The notes under the pieces are model-generated. The model did no database searches, had not been told where the DNA came from, and saw only the letters and a program-made list of their open reading frames with translations. Source: Acidisarcina sp963790505 (lineage in GTDB: Bacteria; Acidobacteriota; Terriglobia; Terriglobales; Acidobacteriaceae). From it: DNA of 64,000 nt. This document shows, piece after piece, positions 42,933-51,995 of this stretch. Where the stretch lies: assembly GCA_963790505.1 (NCBI GenBank), contig CAWBOT010000004.1, forward strand, positions 1,550,001 to 1,614,000. The letters are read 5' to 3'. Within the stretch, counting starts at the first letter, position 1. Each line of letters starts with the position of its first letter. A program made the position numbers and the translations under genes.

Positions 42933-43172
42933 TCATCGATCGCGCAGGTAACGCACTGCGATTTCTATCAGCGTAAAGATGACGCCAAAGGCAGCGATCG
43001 CTCCTTTAGCATGCTGTATACCGCGCTCGTGCTGGTCCAACCGTTTTTCCAGCGCGTAAAGCCTGCCTGGCTGTCCGGCCCCCATCAGCGATCCCATCTG
43101 GTTCTTGAGCACGGCCATTTCGCTCTTCATCAAAGAGAGATCGGTCAGCACCGCAGCTTCGAAATCATTCAT
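42933..43172 (-). CDS. Coiled-coil/one-helix phage protein (XhlA-like)
   Basis: This 79-residue protein has a helical N-terminal part (LTDLSLMKSEMAVLKNQMG and LYALEKRLDQHERG) and one C-terminal membrane helix (AIAAFGVIFTLIEIAV). The layout resembles XhlA/haemolysin-type holin partners. It is 10 bases from the next gene in the same direction. Family assignment is tentative. Confidence 0.68.
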   Translation of the reverse strand: MNDFEAAVLTDLSLMKSEMAVLKNQMGSLMGAGQPGRLYALEKRLDQHERGIQHAKGAIAAFGVIFTLIEIAVRYLRDR

Positions 43173-43229
43173 ATCGTCCGCGTCCCTTTCCCCACCCTGT
43201 CCGAGCGATGGAATACGTCGCCGTCACGG

Positions 43230-45548
43230 TTACAAAGGAACGTTAATGAAGACCGCGCTGGAGAAGCGCGAGTAGTTTGGTGGGATCGAAGCATCGTATT
43301 CACGGATGTAATATTGCTCGATCGCCGCTTCGCGAGGGATCGTGAAGTTCGGCACCGGACTGCGCAGGACCAGGTCGGCATCGTTGCCCGGAGCGAAGTA
43401 CCAGTCCCTTCGGCGGACTTCAAATCCGCCGCCGGTCGGCGGTGCGGCGCCTGCCGCAATTTGAATGGCGGACCCAGTGACCGAGGCGATCGCGAGAGCC
43501 GCCAGGTTAGGCAAGACGGTAACCGCGGTCTCGGCTTGCTGAGGCAGCCATGCATCCTTGGGAACGGCAGTGGAGAGCCTCAGAGAGAGTGCATCCGCCC
43601 AGTCATTCGCAAACTCGATCTTATATTTCGTGAGGTCAGGTGAAGAGCTTCCAACTTCGATAGATACCGCGCGCACGACTAGATTTGCGATGACACCCGT
43701 GGAGACCGCATCGACCGCTAGTACGTCTCCGGGCCAGATGTCATGGGGCGTCTGAAGATTGAAGCCGGTATAGTTTCCCGACCATGCGGCCGCGCGGCTA
43801 GTGGCCAGCGCCAGCAACGCGAAAGCTGCATTCTCACAGTCGGCTGAGCTTCGAGCCGCGGGACTAATCACGCTCCCTGCCCAGCGCGCAGGACCCGGAA
43901 TGGTACCATTTCCTTCCGCGGCAATGCTTGCAGCACTGGCCAGCCGGGCGACAGAGCGATGCACCGTACGATATGTCACAGTGATAGTCTCATTTGCCGC
44001 CGGGACTGAGGTTGCGTAGAAATGGAGCGCTCCGGTGCGCTCGACTCGGGCGTCGGCGCCTTGGGTTGCCCGTCCCAGCTTGCGAGTAAAAGCCGTACCG
44101 CCGGTGTCCTGACTGGTTACCCAGATGGCTCCTGCTTCTGTCACCGTAATATTGCCGATGCTGCCGACGAGATTTGTGCTGTTGACCGGAGCAAATACGA
44201 CTAGTGAGGGGGCAGTCTCCGCCGATCCGTCGTAAAGAACAGTAGTGAGGTCGGTCGTGCCGAAGGTCGTGTCCTGAACTTCCATCACGACGCTCGCTCC
44301 TGAAAACGCTTCGTTCCCGCCGTAGCTGACCTCTCCACTATCCCCGACTGCATAGTAAGTAGCGAACGCGCGTTGGACTTCTTTGCAATATGTCCTGATG
44401 CGCAGCGTGTACAAGTGGCCTGCGATGGGGGTGAAAGAGGCTCCGGCAGCCATGCCTTGAAGCATCGGCGTGACCACCGTCGCGCCTGCGACCTGTTGTA
44501 CCTGAAAGCCGGCGAAGCAGTTGACGGTATGGACGGTCCCCCCGTACAGCCCGCAGAGAATTCCGGCACTCGCCGCGCCGAACTGCACCCCTCCAGCTTC
44601 AATCACCAGCGCGCCGCCGAGCTCCAATTGATCGATTGCGCTTACCGTGGTATCTCCATCTACTCCATCGCCGCCACTGAAAGTCAATCCAGCCGAGGTC
44701 AGCGAGATGTGTGCCCCCCCGTCTTGGACATTCCAAAGGACGGCGTTGATCGTCGCTCCCTGGAAGAGGTCTACGAGTGGCTTGGAGTGCGAGGCAGCGG
44801 GGAAGTATGGCAGCCGGGTGAGCATGAAGAGCACGGTCGTTCCGTCGCCCTGGAATATCTCCGTGACATAGGCAGCAGGTTCCTCGTCCCCGCATACGGT
44901 GACGTCGTTGGCCAGCGTCTTCACCATCGAGGCCTGGAGAGTCGCGACCTGGAGCGTGCCTGCAGCCTCGCTCAGCGTGTGAGTGACACTGCCGACGGGA
45001 GTAAGGGTTACAGTCCCCGACAGCGCGGTATACGAGGCGCGGGCCATCGACGCGAGAGCGGCGGCATTCTGAGACCAACGGTGGCCGGCATCGGGCATGA
45101 AGCGGCCAACCGGCGCGACTGCCAGGCTCGTATTGAGCGTGAATCGAGTGGGGTCGACACGAGACGTTAGGGTTGAGAATAGTTGCCCGACAGTCTGGCC
45201 CGCGGTTGCTCTCGTCTGTGGGACGTTCTGCCAGTCAAGCAGCACTTCATCGCTCACCGCGGAAAGCGAAAGTTGGTAGATGGCGCCTGTAGTTCCTGCT
45301 CCGGCCAGCTCACGGGCAGGCTCGGTAGCCAGATATCCCGTGAAAAGCACGATGCCATTGTTATCTGTAACAATCACTCTGCCATTACGGATCGGTGTAA
45401 TGAGAGTCGTGCCTGCCAGGACGAGGCCGAAGGAACAGAGTGAGGGTTCATTCAGCTTTCGTTTGATCATGAGCGGCGGTTTCGCGGAGAGCGCGGCGGA
45501 ATAATCGATCGCTCCGTTTCCGTCGAGATTGTCAATCGTCAGCTTCAC
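43230..45548 (-). CDS. Large phage tail/baseplate-like protein
   Basis: This 772-residue protein is the longest structural gene after the tailspike. It starts KLTIDNLDGNGAIDYSAAL and is beta-rich throughout. It contains segments such as LFTGYLATEPARELAGAG, TGFNLQTPHDIWPGDVLAV and WYFAPGNDADLVLRSP. The early RKLNEPSLCSFGLVLAG segment and the later Gly/Thr-rich part resemble tail hub or baseplate proteins that bind ligands with a concanavalin-like insert (about 250-450, SKPLVDLFQGA...). No enzyme motif is seen. The placing after the smaller tail genes supports a tail-tip role, but the exact role is inference. Confidence 0.68.
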   Translation of the reverse strand: MKLTIDNLDGNGAIDYSAALSAKPPLMIKRKLNEPSLCSFGLVLAGTTLITPIRNGRVIVTDNNGIVLFTGYLATEPARELAGAGTTGAIYQLSLSAVSDEVLLDWQNVPQTRATAGQTVGQLFSTLTSRVDPTRFTLNTSLAVAPVGRFMPDAGHRWSQNAAALASMARASYTALSGTVTLTPVGSVTHTLSEAAGTLQVATLQASMVKTLANDVTVCGDEEPAAYVTEIFQGDGTTVLFMLTRLPYFPAASHSKPLVDLFQGATINAVLWNVQDGGAHISLTSAGLTFSGGDGVDGDTTVSAIDQLELGGALVIEAGGVQFGAASAGILCGLYGGTVHTVNCFAGFQVQQVAGATVVTPMLQGMAAGASFTPIAGHLYTLRIRTYCKEVQRAFATYYAVGDSGEVSYGGNEAFSGASVVMEVQDTTFGTTDLTTVLYDGSAETAPSLVVFAPVNSTNLVGSIGNITVTEAGAIWVTSQDTGGTAFTRKLGRATQGADARVERTGALHFYATSVPAANETITVTYRTVHRSVARLASAASIAAEGNGTIPGPARWAGSVISPAARSSADCENAAFALLALATSRAAAWSGNYTGFNLQTPHDIWPGDVLAVDAVSTGVIANLVVRAVSIEVGSSSPDLTKYKIEFANDWADALSLRLSTAVPKDAWLPQQAETAVTVLPNLAALAIASVTGSAIQIAAGAAPPTGGGFEVRRRDWYFAPGNDADLVLRSPVPNFTIPREAAIEQYYIREYDASIPPNYSRFSSAVFINVPL

Positions 45549-45563
45549 TAGGTCTCCTTCGAT

Positions 45564-46544
45564 CTACAGCAGTGTCATTGGGCTAGGGAGGAAGCTGCGA
45601 AAACACAGCACTTGTTCTCCGTCGTTGGCATCAATGACTGGGAGGGCACGGAAGCTGGCCTTCAGTGTGACCCACTCAAGCGGCGCAATCAGCGTCTCGC
45701 TACCTTCTTGCGCGCCCCCTGTCGGCTGCAGTCTCGGGTAGTAATAGAGAATCCGCTCGCCCTGCTCACCGGGCATCACCAGAAGCGCCGACCATTCCTG
45801 AAAGAACGATCCGCCCTCGCGATCGACGAAGCCCGCAATTTCCTGGACTCTCATCCCGGCAGCCGGAGCACCTGCCAGCAGCGGTTGCGCCAGGGTAACT
45901 CCCGTAGCCGTAACTCCGGCCACCAGTGCTACGTTAAAGCTCACTCTGCGTACGTAGTCAGGATCGCTGTTCACGCTCGCCGCGCTGCGTACATAGGCGG
46001 CGCTGACCCCGCTGCCGACGTAGCCGATCTGTCCGGCGTAGTCCGCATCTACCACCACCATCTGCCCAGCATGGAAACCGGCCAGGCTTGCGGACGCAAT
46101 GTCGAGCGACGTTGCCGTAGATCCAGCGGCCACGCTTACCGCTGTGACGCCTTTGCTCCCCGAGCCGTTTGCAGTTGCGCCGGCGGCGGGCGCGAGCAGA
46201 TTCATGTGCTCAGAGCCGGCCGAAAGCGCCATCGATAACTTACGCCAGGTGAGGAAGCGGAAAGAGACGGTCGCTCCGATCAGTTCGCGCATCTGTACTT
46301 GCGGAGCGGCCGGACTGCCGACATTCAGAACGTTGATCGTGCTCGCCGATTTGCGCGTGAAGTCCGCGATCCACCCAAGGTCAATCCACGGGGCAGGAGG
46401 TGCATCGACCTCAAAAAACCCGTTCACCGACGGGTCAAAGACGGTCGGTTGTTCCGTCGAGCGGTTGACCGGCGCGAAATAGGCTCGCACCCTGCGAGTG
46501 AGTGGAGCTGTCGCAGGCGTATATGTAACAGCGGCTGTGCTCAT
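45564..46544 (-). CDS. Phage tail protein (tube-like)
   Basis: This 326-residue protein has RRVRAYFAPVNRSTEQPTVF and a beta-rich C-terminal half ending VTLKASFRALPVIDANDGEQVLCF. A central Ala/Gly/Ser/Val region (ATANGSGSKGVTAVSVAAGS) looks like a flexible insert. In order and size it fits a tail tube or tail-associated structural protein. Its start overlaps the stop of the upstream gene (ATGA), so the two are translated together. No firm family is recognised. Confidence 0.65.
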   Translation of the reverse strand: MSTAAVTYTPATAPLTRRVRAYFAPVNRSTEQPTVFDPSVNGFFEVDAPPAPWIDLGWIADFTRKSASTINVLNVGSPAAPQVQMRELIGATVSFRFLTWRKLSMALSAGSEHMNLLAPAAGATANGSGSKGVTAVSVAAGSTATSLDIASASLAGFHAGQMVVVDADYAGQIGYVGSGVSAAYVRSAASVNSDPDYVRRVSFNVALVAGVTATGVTLAQPLLAGAPAAGMRVQEIAGFVDREGGSFFQEWSALLVMPGEQGERILYYYPRLQPTGGAQEGSETLIAPLEWVTLKASFRALPVIDANDGEQVLCFRSFLPSPMTLL

Positions 46545-47029
46545 AGCTCTCCCGGCTCCTGATACGCAAACACTGTGACCTTGGCGCTCCTCGTCAACCG
46601 ATCTCGAACGGTCAGAGCAGGGGCAAACTCGGCTGCTGTCCAGAAGACCGGGGTATTGAGTTGCTGCACGGGATTTTGTGCGTAATCCATTTTTGGGGTC
46701 GAGGGTGGCGAAAGCACGCTGATCACTTCCGCATCCATCTCTTCGAGCGCTCGGCCGCGGTCAAGTCCCGACGCGCCCTGAGTCCCCCCAGTGGTGTAAT
46801 GAATCTCGCACTCCATCCGCGCCAGCACGAGCGGCAGGTTGACGTCCGCGTCTAGCGTCGTCCAGCGCAAAACAAAGGCGTCGGGCGGCAGCATCGGAAC
46901 AACCGCCTCCGCTTCCTCCACCAGGATTCCCGGCCGCTGGACGCCGCGTTGCAGCATCGTTCGATTCGGGTTCACCACCGCCAGCCGATTGCGCAAAGCG
47001 ACGTAGAACGTGTCCTTCGCATTCTCCAT
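46541..47029 (-). CDS. Phage tail-associated protein
   Basis: This 162-residue protein starts at ATG 47029 with GAGGGA upstream (MENAKDTFYVALRNRLA). The middle has FVLRWTTLDADVNLPLVLARMEC and the end TRSAKVTVFAYQEPGEL. The size and place, after the head-tail gene and before the tube-like gene, suggest a tail-terminator or completion role. A start at 47095 would overlap the next gene and is not preferred. The function is inference. Confidence 0.65.
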   Translation of the reverse strand: MENAKDTFYVALRNRLAVVNPNRTMLQRGVQRPGILVEEAEAVVPMLPPDAFVLRWTTLDADVNLPLVLARMECEIHYTTGGTQGASGLDRGRALEEMDAEVISVLSPPSTPKMDYAQNPVQQLNTPVFWTAAEFAPALTVRDRLTRSAKVTVFAYQEPGEL

Positions 47030-47036
47030 AAGTCCC

Positions 47037-47474
47037 TCAAATGCCTTGCGGCAATGATTCACGTAACTGTAGGCGGTACAAATATGCCTGGCCAAACGCT
47101 TCAGGTGCGGCGATCGCCTCGATCAGGAACGACTTGCCGCTGACTGAGACTGCAGCCGTCTGAGCAAAGAGGGCGTCGGCCGAGGTCAACTGCAAAGCGC
47201 CGACCTGGGTTTGGATCGCCGAAGCGGAGACCATCAATTCAAATTTCTCCGCTTGCCCCTCGATCAGTGGCGTGCGGACACGACGAAATAGCGCCGGACT
47301 CAGGGGAAGCTGCTGGTAGGTCTGTGGCGTGATTCCGATCTCCGAGGCCTCGCCCGCCGCCGCGGCCGCGGGTATTTGCAGGGATACCGACAGTCCCCCC
47401 AGGGAACGCAAGAGGGCGTCAGCCGCGCGCTGCGCGATCGGGCTGTAGTTACGAACACTTAGGTCCGCGCTCAT
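47037..47474 (-). CDS. Phage head-tail/tail completion protein
   Basis: This 145-residue protein starts at ATG 47474 (MSADLSVRNYSPIAQRAAD) with AAAGGACC upstream. It is beta-rich (ALFRRVRTPLIEGQAEKFEL and VSVSGKSFLIEAIA). It has no recognised family. It lies between the connector-like gene and the other tail genes, only 7 bases before the next start. Confidence 0.62.
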   Translation of the reverse strand: MSADLSVRNYSPIAQRAADALLRSLGGLSVSLQIPAAAAAGEASEIGITPQTYQQLPLSPALFRRVRTPLIEGQAEKFELMVSASAIQTQVGALQLTSADALFAQTAAVSVSGKSFLIEAIAAPEAFGQAYLYRLQLRESLPQGI

Positions 47475-47539
47475 TAATTGAGGTCCTTTCACGGCTGTCT
47501 TTTCGCGCCGGCGATCGCAAGCGCGGCTTGCCCCACCGC

Positions 47540-48163
47540 CTATCCGAGCCGGTTGGCGATATAGGGCCGCAGCAAAGCGGCCACCTGGGCGTCGATCAAT
47601 GAGTTTGAAAAGTATTCCAGCTGGAGGGTGTCCAGTCGGCTCGATTTAACGTTGAGCGACGGCGTCGCCTGCATGTTCTTAACGATCTGCGAACAGGCCG
47701 ACATGACGTCGTTGCCGATCGTCGTCAGCCCGGCGGTATAAGTAATGGCGACTTCGTTGTATGGCAATCCAAGGATGTTCATCGGAAAGGTCAGCTCCCC
47801 GGTATCGAAGACCCAGTCGACGGTCGTCGGATCGATCGCCGTCCAGGCGCCAGGCAGGCCGAACGCCCATGCGATCTCCGACTGGATTGGATAAACGAGT
47901 TCACCGCGACGCGGTCGCGCATAGCGGGCGTTGATGCTGACCAGCGGCGAGTTGGCCGGCGCAATCGCCGCCAACGGCAGATAGCTTAGGTGCACTGTCT
48001 GCGCTCCTTCTGTGAGTCGCATCCGTTCGACATACTGCGCTGGATTCAGGCTGGCTCGACGGCAATAGGACTCCATCAGCGCCGACGCGGCCGTCACCCA
48101 ATCGTCGGTCGTGGCTGGGTCGAGGCCGAAATTCGCGTAGTCCGTTGGTTGCAGATATCCCAT
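47540..48163 (-). CDS. Phage head-tail connector protein
   Basis: This 207-residue protein begins MGYLQPTDYANFGLDPATTDDWV. It has a helical start typical of gp6-like connectors (DWVTAASALMESYCRRAS, then PAQYVERMRLTEGAQTVHLSYLP). The later VAITYTAGLTTIGNDVMSAC and KSSRLDTLQLEYFS segments are often found in such proteins. It would join portal and tail. It lies after the capsid gene, separated by a terminator-like hairpin. Confidence 0.75.
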   Translation of the reverse strand: MGYLQPTDYANFGLDPATTDDWVTAASALMESYCRRASLNPAQYVERMRLTEGAQTVHLSYLPLAAIAPANSPLVSINARYARPRRGELVYPIQSEIAWAFGLPGAWTAIDPTTVDWVFDTGELTFPMNILGLPYNEVAITYTAGLTTIGNDVMSACSQIVKNMQATPSLNVKSSRLDTLQLEYFSNSLIDAQVAALLRPYIANRLG

Positions 48164-48199
48164 GCTTTTTGTCCTCTCGCCCGGGTTCGGTCAAAGGGT

Positions 48200-48232
48200 A
48201 AAAAGAAGGCCAGCCGGTAAGGAACTGGCCTT
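48200..48232 (-). terminator. Terminator after major capsid gene
   Basis: Arms CTGGCCTT (complement 48225-48232) and AAGGCCAG (48206-48213) pair perfectly over 8 bases with an 11-base loop. On the minus strand the hairpin is followed by CTTTTT. It lies 50 bases past the capsid stop, so it could limit read-through into the tail genes. Confidence 0.75.
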
Positions 48233-48282
48233 GCCCAAAACCGCGCTCACGCCCGGAGCGCGGCGCTCCAAGGAACAACTTC

Positions 48283-49251
48283 CTAGCGGTCGACCAACAC
48301 CTGATAATGCGCATAGTTGGCGCCCTTGACGACCACTCCGCCAAACTTGACCGCGACATATTGAGAGGCCAGCGAGCCGGGAACACCCAGTTGGAAGATC
48401 CGCGGCAACGGATCGCTCAGCCAGTGGTACTCGATCAGGTCTTCGGTGACGATGTAAGCGGGCAGCACCGCCGTCCCCGACCCCGGCGTGCCGGTGTAAG
48501 GCAGCGCCCACTCAGGGATGAGCGGCAACTCGCCGGCCTGGGTCGAAAGCGCCTTGACCCGGACGCCGCCGCTCACCTCCACCGTCGATAAGACCACGTT
48601 GAACTCGGTCTTCATCTCGCGGTCGATCAGATCGAGCAGCACCGGATTGGCGTAGATGGCCGTTGGCCGGTTGCGGTAACTGGTGTTGGCGACCATCTGC
48701 GCAACTGCCGACTTGATGCCATCGACGATGCTGGCGGTGGTCCCGATGGTAGTGGTTAGGCCGCCTGCCTGGATCTGCCCGATCGCGCCGAAGTACTGCA
48801 GAGTAACCGGAGTCGAGAGGGAGGTATCGTTGCCATTCCATAGTGCGACGTCGTGGGCGTTAAGCACGCCTTCGACCGTGTCCACGAGGTCTTTGGCCTG
48901 CAGGTAGGCGAACTGCTTCTGCTGATTGCCCAGCTCGATGTCAAAGAGGTTGTAGTTGATCTGGGCGACGATCGCCTTGAGCGGTACGCTGCGCTCGACT
49001 CGCGTCGGGCTTACGGTCGGAGCGACGATCGAACGGGGATTGACGAATCCTGATGTTCCCGGGTTGGGAATCGCCGTCTCCTCGAAGAAGCGCGAAGGAT
49101 GCCCGGTCGCCGGGACCTGCTTGATCCGCTGCCCAAAGATGCCTCTGCGTTGCACAATGTCGGTGATCTCGGTCTGGTAAAAGGGGACTTCAATCGCGCC
49201 CGGTCCGATATAATCGGCCGCTGAATGGATGTCGAGAAAGTTTGCGTTCAT
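48283..49251 (-). CDS. Phage major capsid protein
   Basis: This 322-residue protein starts at ATG 49251 (MNANFLDIHSAADYIGPG) with GGAAGGAA upstream. It has IEVPFYQTEITDIVQRRGI, QINYNLFDIELGNQQKQFAYL and RPTAIYANPVLLDLIDREM. A conserved C-terminal half ends VAVKFGGVVVKGANYAHYQVL. The length and order after scaffold-like and protease-like genes fit a capsid protein of the HK97 fold. The end shows a beta-rich domain as expected for the A/P domains. Family assignment is by order and pattern. Confidence 0.82.
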   Translation of the reverse strand: MNANFLDIHSAADYIGPGAIEVPFYQTEITDIVQRRGIFGQRIKQVPATGHPSRFFEETAIPNPGTSGFVNPRSIVAPTVSPTRVERSVPLKAIVAQINYNLFDIELGNQQKQFAYLQAKDLVDTVEGVLNAHDVALWNGNDTSLSTPVTLQYFGAIGQIQAGGLTTTIGTTASIVDGIKSAVAQMVANTSYRNRPTAIYANPVLLDLIDREMKTEFNVVLSTVEVSGGVRVKALSTQAGELPLIPEWALPYTGTPGSGTAVLPAYIVTEDLIEYHWLSDPLPRIFQLGVPGSLASQYVAVKFGGVVVKGANYAHYQVLVDR

Positions 49252-49331
49252 GGCTTCCTTCCGCCTGATGTAAGGCTCTTGCGGGTTGGTGGCGATTTGT
49301 CGCTGCCACGGTTGCAAAAGGAAAGCCCCAC

Positions 49332-49356
49332 ATTCGGCGCGAGGTTTGCGCCGAAT
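49332..49356. other. Stem-loop between scaffold-like and capsid genes
   Basis: Arms ATTCGGCGC (49332-49340) and GCGCCGAAT (49348-49356) pair perfectly over 9 bases with a 7-base loop. No immediate T-tract follows in the minus direction, so it may be an mRNA-processing or stability element setting capsid expression apart from upstream genes. Function is inference. Confidence 0.6.
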
Positions 49357-49386
49357 ATGAGGCCGCGAGTTTCTTCGGGCGGAGCT

Positions 49387-49842
49387 CTAGCCCAGCAAGC
49401 CGGCGCGTATCAACTGCGACTTCACCGCGATGCGCTGCTCCAGGCTGAGGCCGTTCAGCGCCGCGTCGAGCGCTCCTCCGTTCACCTGGTCCAGAGTATC
49501 GATGCCATGCTTGGCGAGCAGATGTGCCGCTGCTACGGGCACCGTCTTTCGGGCCGCTGCGACCGTTCCGCCAGCCTGGGCACTGAGCTCGGCAATCTTC
49601 TGCTCGGCGACGCGCAGCTTCACTTCGAGTTCGGCCAGCCGCGCGGAGGGCTCGGACTCCACTGCCGCTACCACCCGCGAAACATCCCCGCCTGCCGGGC
49701 CGCACGGCGATCCGGCTGTAAAGCGTCCCTCGATCGACGCCGCGGCGCGCTCCAGTTGCGCGGCCGCCGCCGTCAGTTGAGCAATGCCTTCTGCCAGCGC
49801 ACCGCCTGCCATTTCGTTTGCCGCTCCCGACTCAAGTTCCAT
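49387..49842 (-). CDS. Phage scaffold-like coiled-coil protein
   Basis: This 151-residue protein starts at ATG 49842 with AGGAAGAG upstream. It is Ala/Glu/Lys-rich and mostly helical (ALAEGIAQLTAAAAQLERAA and ARLAELEVKLRVAEQKIAEL), with a short folded end (NGLSLEQRIAVKSQLIRAGLL). Coiled-coil content and position before the capsid gene suggest scaffold. No sequence family is recognised. Confidence 0.68.
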   Translation of the reverse strand: MELESGAANEMAGGALAEGIAQLTAAAAQLERAAASIEGRFTAGSPCGPAGGDVSRVVAAVESEPSARLAELEVKLRVAEQKIAELSAQAGGTVAAARKTVPVAAAHLLAKHGIDTLDQVNGGALDAALNGLSLEQRIAVKSQLIRAGLLG

Positions 49843-49877
49843 ATGGCGCTCTTCCTTTCTGGGTTGTTCAAGCTTGT

Positions 49878-50441
49878 TCACGCTGCGTGCGTCGCGCTCT
49901 GCCCGGGGGCGAGGCCGGCGCGCAGCTCCGACCCCTGCGCGGCCTTCCGCAACCGGAACGAAGTCTGTCGATAGGCCGCTTTATCGCGCAGCAGGATGGC
50001 CGCTCCCGTGAAGGTCGCACGCGTGAGCGTCCAAACCGAGGCCCGCATGTCCGCTACGTGGGCGTCGGCGAGTTCGTAGGACATTCCCATGCTGCCGGGG
50101 AGCCCTTTACGCATCTGCTCCTCCACCTCGGGAAAGTCCTTCCCAAAGAGGTAGCCGCTGACGCAGAGCCGCGTACCCTCGATATCGGCCTCGGTGAGGA
50201 TTCCGCACTTCCGCCGTGAGTCATGCCCATCCCAGCCTGGCCGGTAGTCGACCGCCATGCCAAGCAGCGACGGCAGGGCGGCCATGGCGGCGGCCCGGGT
50301 CAGGATTACCCGGTGGCCACGCGCTCCCGAAGGAGCGCGATCGCTGGTCGCGTCAACCACCGTCAGCACCCCTTCAAATGGAATCCGGTTGGGATGCCCG
50401 GCAACCCGCGGCATCGTGACTGCCATTGCTTCCAGTTTCAT
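49878..50441 (-). CDS. Phage head maturation protease-like protein
   Basis: This 187-residue protein has RIPFEGVLTVVDATSD, LPSLLGMAVDYRPGWDGHD, LCVSGYLFGKDFPEVEEQM and PGSMGMSYELADAHVADMR, ending WTLTRATFTGAAILLRDKAA. The GYLFGKDFPE...GSMGMSYE pattern occurs in proteins at the prohead-protease position of related phages, from memory. Catalytic residues cannot be named with certainty. It lies between portal and scaffold-like genes, the usual place for a head protease. Confidence 0.65.
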   Translation of the reverse strand: MKLEAMAVTMPRVAGHPNRIPFEGVLTVVDATSDRAPSGARGHRVILTRAAAMAALPSLLGMAVDYRPGWDGHDSRRKCGILTEADIEGTRLCVSGYLFGKDFPEVEEQMRKGLPGSMGMSYELADAHVADMRASVWTLTRATFTGAAILLRDKAAYRQTSFRLRKAAQGSELRAGLAPGQSATHAA

Positions 50442-50495
50442 GTTCCTCCCCGCCTCGCATTCATGATTCCGACAACCAACTTCTTTGTCCGCCGA

Positions 50496-51908
50496 TCATT
50501 CTTCGTTCAGAAGCCTGTCGGTCTTTTCCTCCACCTCCTCTTGCCGGGTTAGTTCGACCGCCGATGGCGGGACGGCAACCGGATCTGGCAGCGGACCCAG
50601 ACCGCGCATCGCCCGCACCTCGTTCACCGTCAACACTCCGGCAGTGAGCAGGGCGGTCTGCATCTCGACCTCGGTCATCTCGTCTCGCGCATCGAGTTCG
50701 TTGAAGACAAACTCGAACTCCGGCCAGCCGAGTCGTTTGGCAAAGAGATCGCGGGTAAGGTGCTCGGCGATCAGCTTGGCAAGCGGGACTACCGCGCTCC
50801 GGAAGGCCTCGTCGGCCTGTTCCGACGCGGTGGACTGGTTCACATCGCGCTCGAGGCCCAAAAGCATCGGCGGGACTGAAAACGCATTCCCGACCATGCG
50901 AATCAGAAACTCCTGCCAGCTCAGGCGCAGGTCGGCGTCGGTGCCGGCGGCGAAGCGCAACACCTCGGGCTTCTGTTCGCTGGAGATAAGCGGCACGCGG
51001 CCTGTTCCCTCGATCTCGTCCTGCCACCAGCGGATCAGGCGGTCGTGCTGCGCCGGACTGGTCTCGTTGAGCCACAGGGCGTATTGCACGACCGAATTGC
51101 TGGCCAGCTTCGCGGCAAAGCGATGCGCGCCGAGAAAGCTGTTCACCGTCTCGAAGGCGACCTCCAGCGGCCCGAGACCGAAGGGGGTGTAGCTGCGCGG
51201 GTTCAACCGGATGTAGATAAGCTCATCGTCCTTGAGCGGAATCAGCCCCGGGATCTTGCCCTCAAGCGAATCGCCGCCGAGCGGCATCATTTGTCCCATC
51301 GCCAGTCCGGTAGCCTGGGCGTAGCGCGGGGTTGCAGGATCGCTGTCCCACTTCGCGTTGATCTTGATCGTTGCTCCATCGACCGGCCATAACTCGAAAG
51401 GCCGCTGCGGGTCGCCGGTCAATTCCATCTCGATTGCGCCGTAGCCCCCCACGAGCGCGTCCTCGATCACCGGCTCAATGAGGGTCCGGAAGGAGTCGCC
51501 GGAATTCGGACCCTCAAGCGTTTGGCGCAATACCGAGCCGCGCGCCTCAGCGTCGGTGACGTTCGCGGCTGAGTAGCCCCGCTTCAACCGGACTTGCCAG
51601 TCGAGGCCGACGATCCGGTCCTTGATCACGTTGATCGCTCGGCGGGCAAGCGGCGTCTCGGCGAAGCGCCGCAGGTTGACCGGAGTGGGCTTGGGCAGCA
51701 GGTTTGCAGGGGACTGATATGGTCCCAGGATCGAGGGGAGCGCCACGGTCTTTCGCGGTGCCACGAGAGCAGCGTTTCCGCCGCCGGACTCCGCCGCATT
51801 CACGCTTCCCGACCAACGTTTCCACACGTTTTGAATCGACTCTGCTACGCTCACTCGGAGTACCGGTCCTTTCCTTGTCCCGCCAACGTTCCTTGAATCT
51901 GAATGCAT
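50496..51908 (-). CDS. Phage portal protein
   Basis: This 470-residue protein forms the ring at one head vertex for DNA entry. Landmarks are PTPVNLRRFAETPLARRAIN, IEDALVGGYGAIEMELTG, FELWPVDGATIKI, LIYIRLNPRSYTPFGLGPLE, and a conserved helix-rich part ISSEQKPEVLRFAAGTDADL with VNQSTASEQADEAF. The start is probably ATG 51908 with GGGG upstream; an alternative GTG start lies a few codons later. It is preceded by a terminator hairpin. Confidence 0.9.
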   Translation of the reverse strand: MHSDSRNVGGTRKGPVLRVSVAESIQNVWKRWSGSVNAAESGGGNAALVAPRKTVALPSILGPYQSPANLLPKPTPVNLRRFAETPLARRAINVIKDRIVGLDWQVRLKRGYSAANVTDAEARGSVLRQTLEGPNSGDSFRTLIEPVIEDALVGGYGAIEMELTGDPQRPFELWPVDGATIKINAKWDSDPATPRYAQATGLAMGQMMPLGGDSLEGKIPGLIPLKDDELIYIRLNPRSYTPFGLGPLEVAFETVNSFLGAHRFAAKLASNSVVQYALWLNETSPAQHDRLIRWWQDEIEGTGRVPLISSEQKPEVLRFAAGTDADLRLSWQEFLIRMVGNAFSVPPMLLGLERDVNQSTASEQADEAFRSAVVPLAKLIAEHLTRDLFAKRLGWPEFEFVFNELDARDEMTEVEMQTALLTAGVLTVNEVRAMRGLGPLPDPVAVPPSAVELTRQEEVEEKTDRLLNEE

Positions 51909-51914
51909 GAAACC

Positions 51915-51948
51915 CCAAAGACAAAAGGCATGGCTCAATCGCCATGCC
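51915..51948 (-). terminator. Terminator after the DUF3037 gene
   Basis: Arms GGCATGGC (51927-51934) and GCCATGCC (51941-51948) pair perfectly over 8 bases with a 6-base loop. On the minus strand the hairpin is followed by TTTTGTCTTT. It lies between the DUF3037 stop and the portal start, so the HipA-like/DUF3037 pair has its own end. Confidence 0.75.
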
Positions 51949-51995
51949 CTGCTCACTTTCATTCTGTTTTTTACGCAGCCGATCTAACGGGACTA

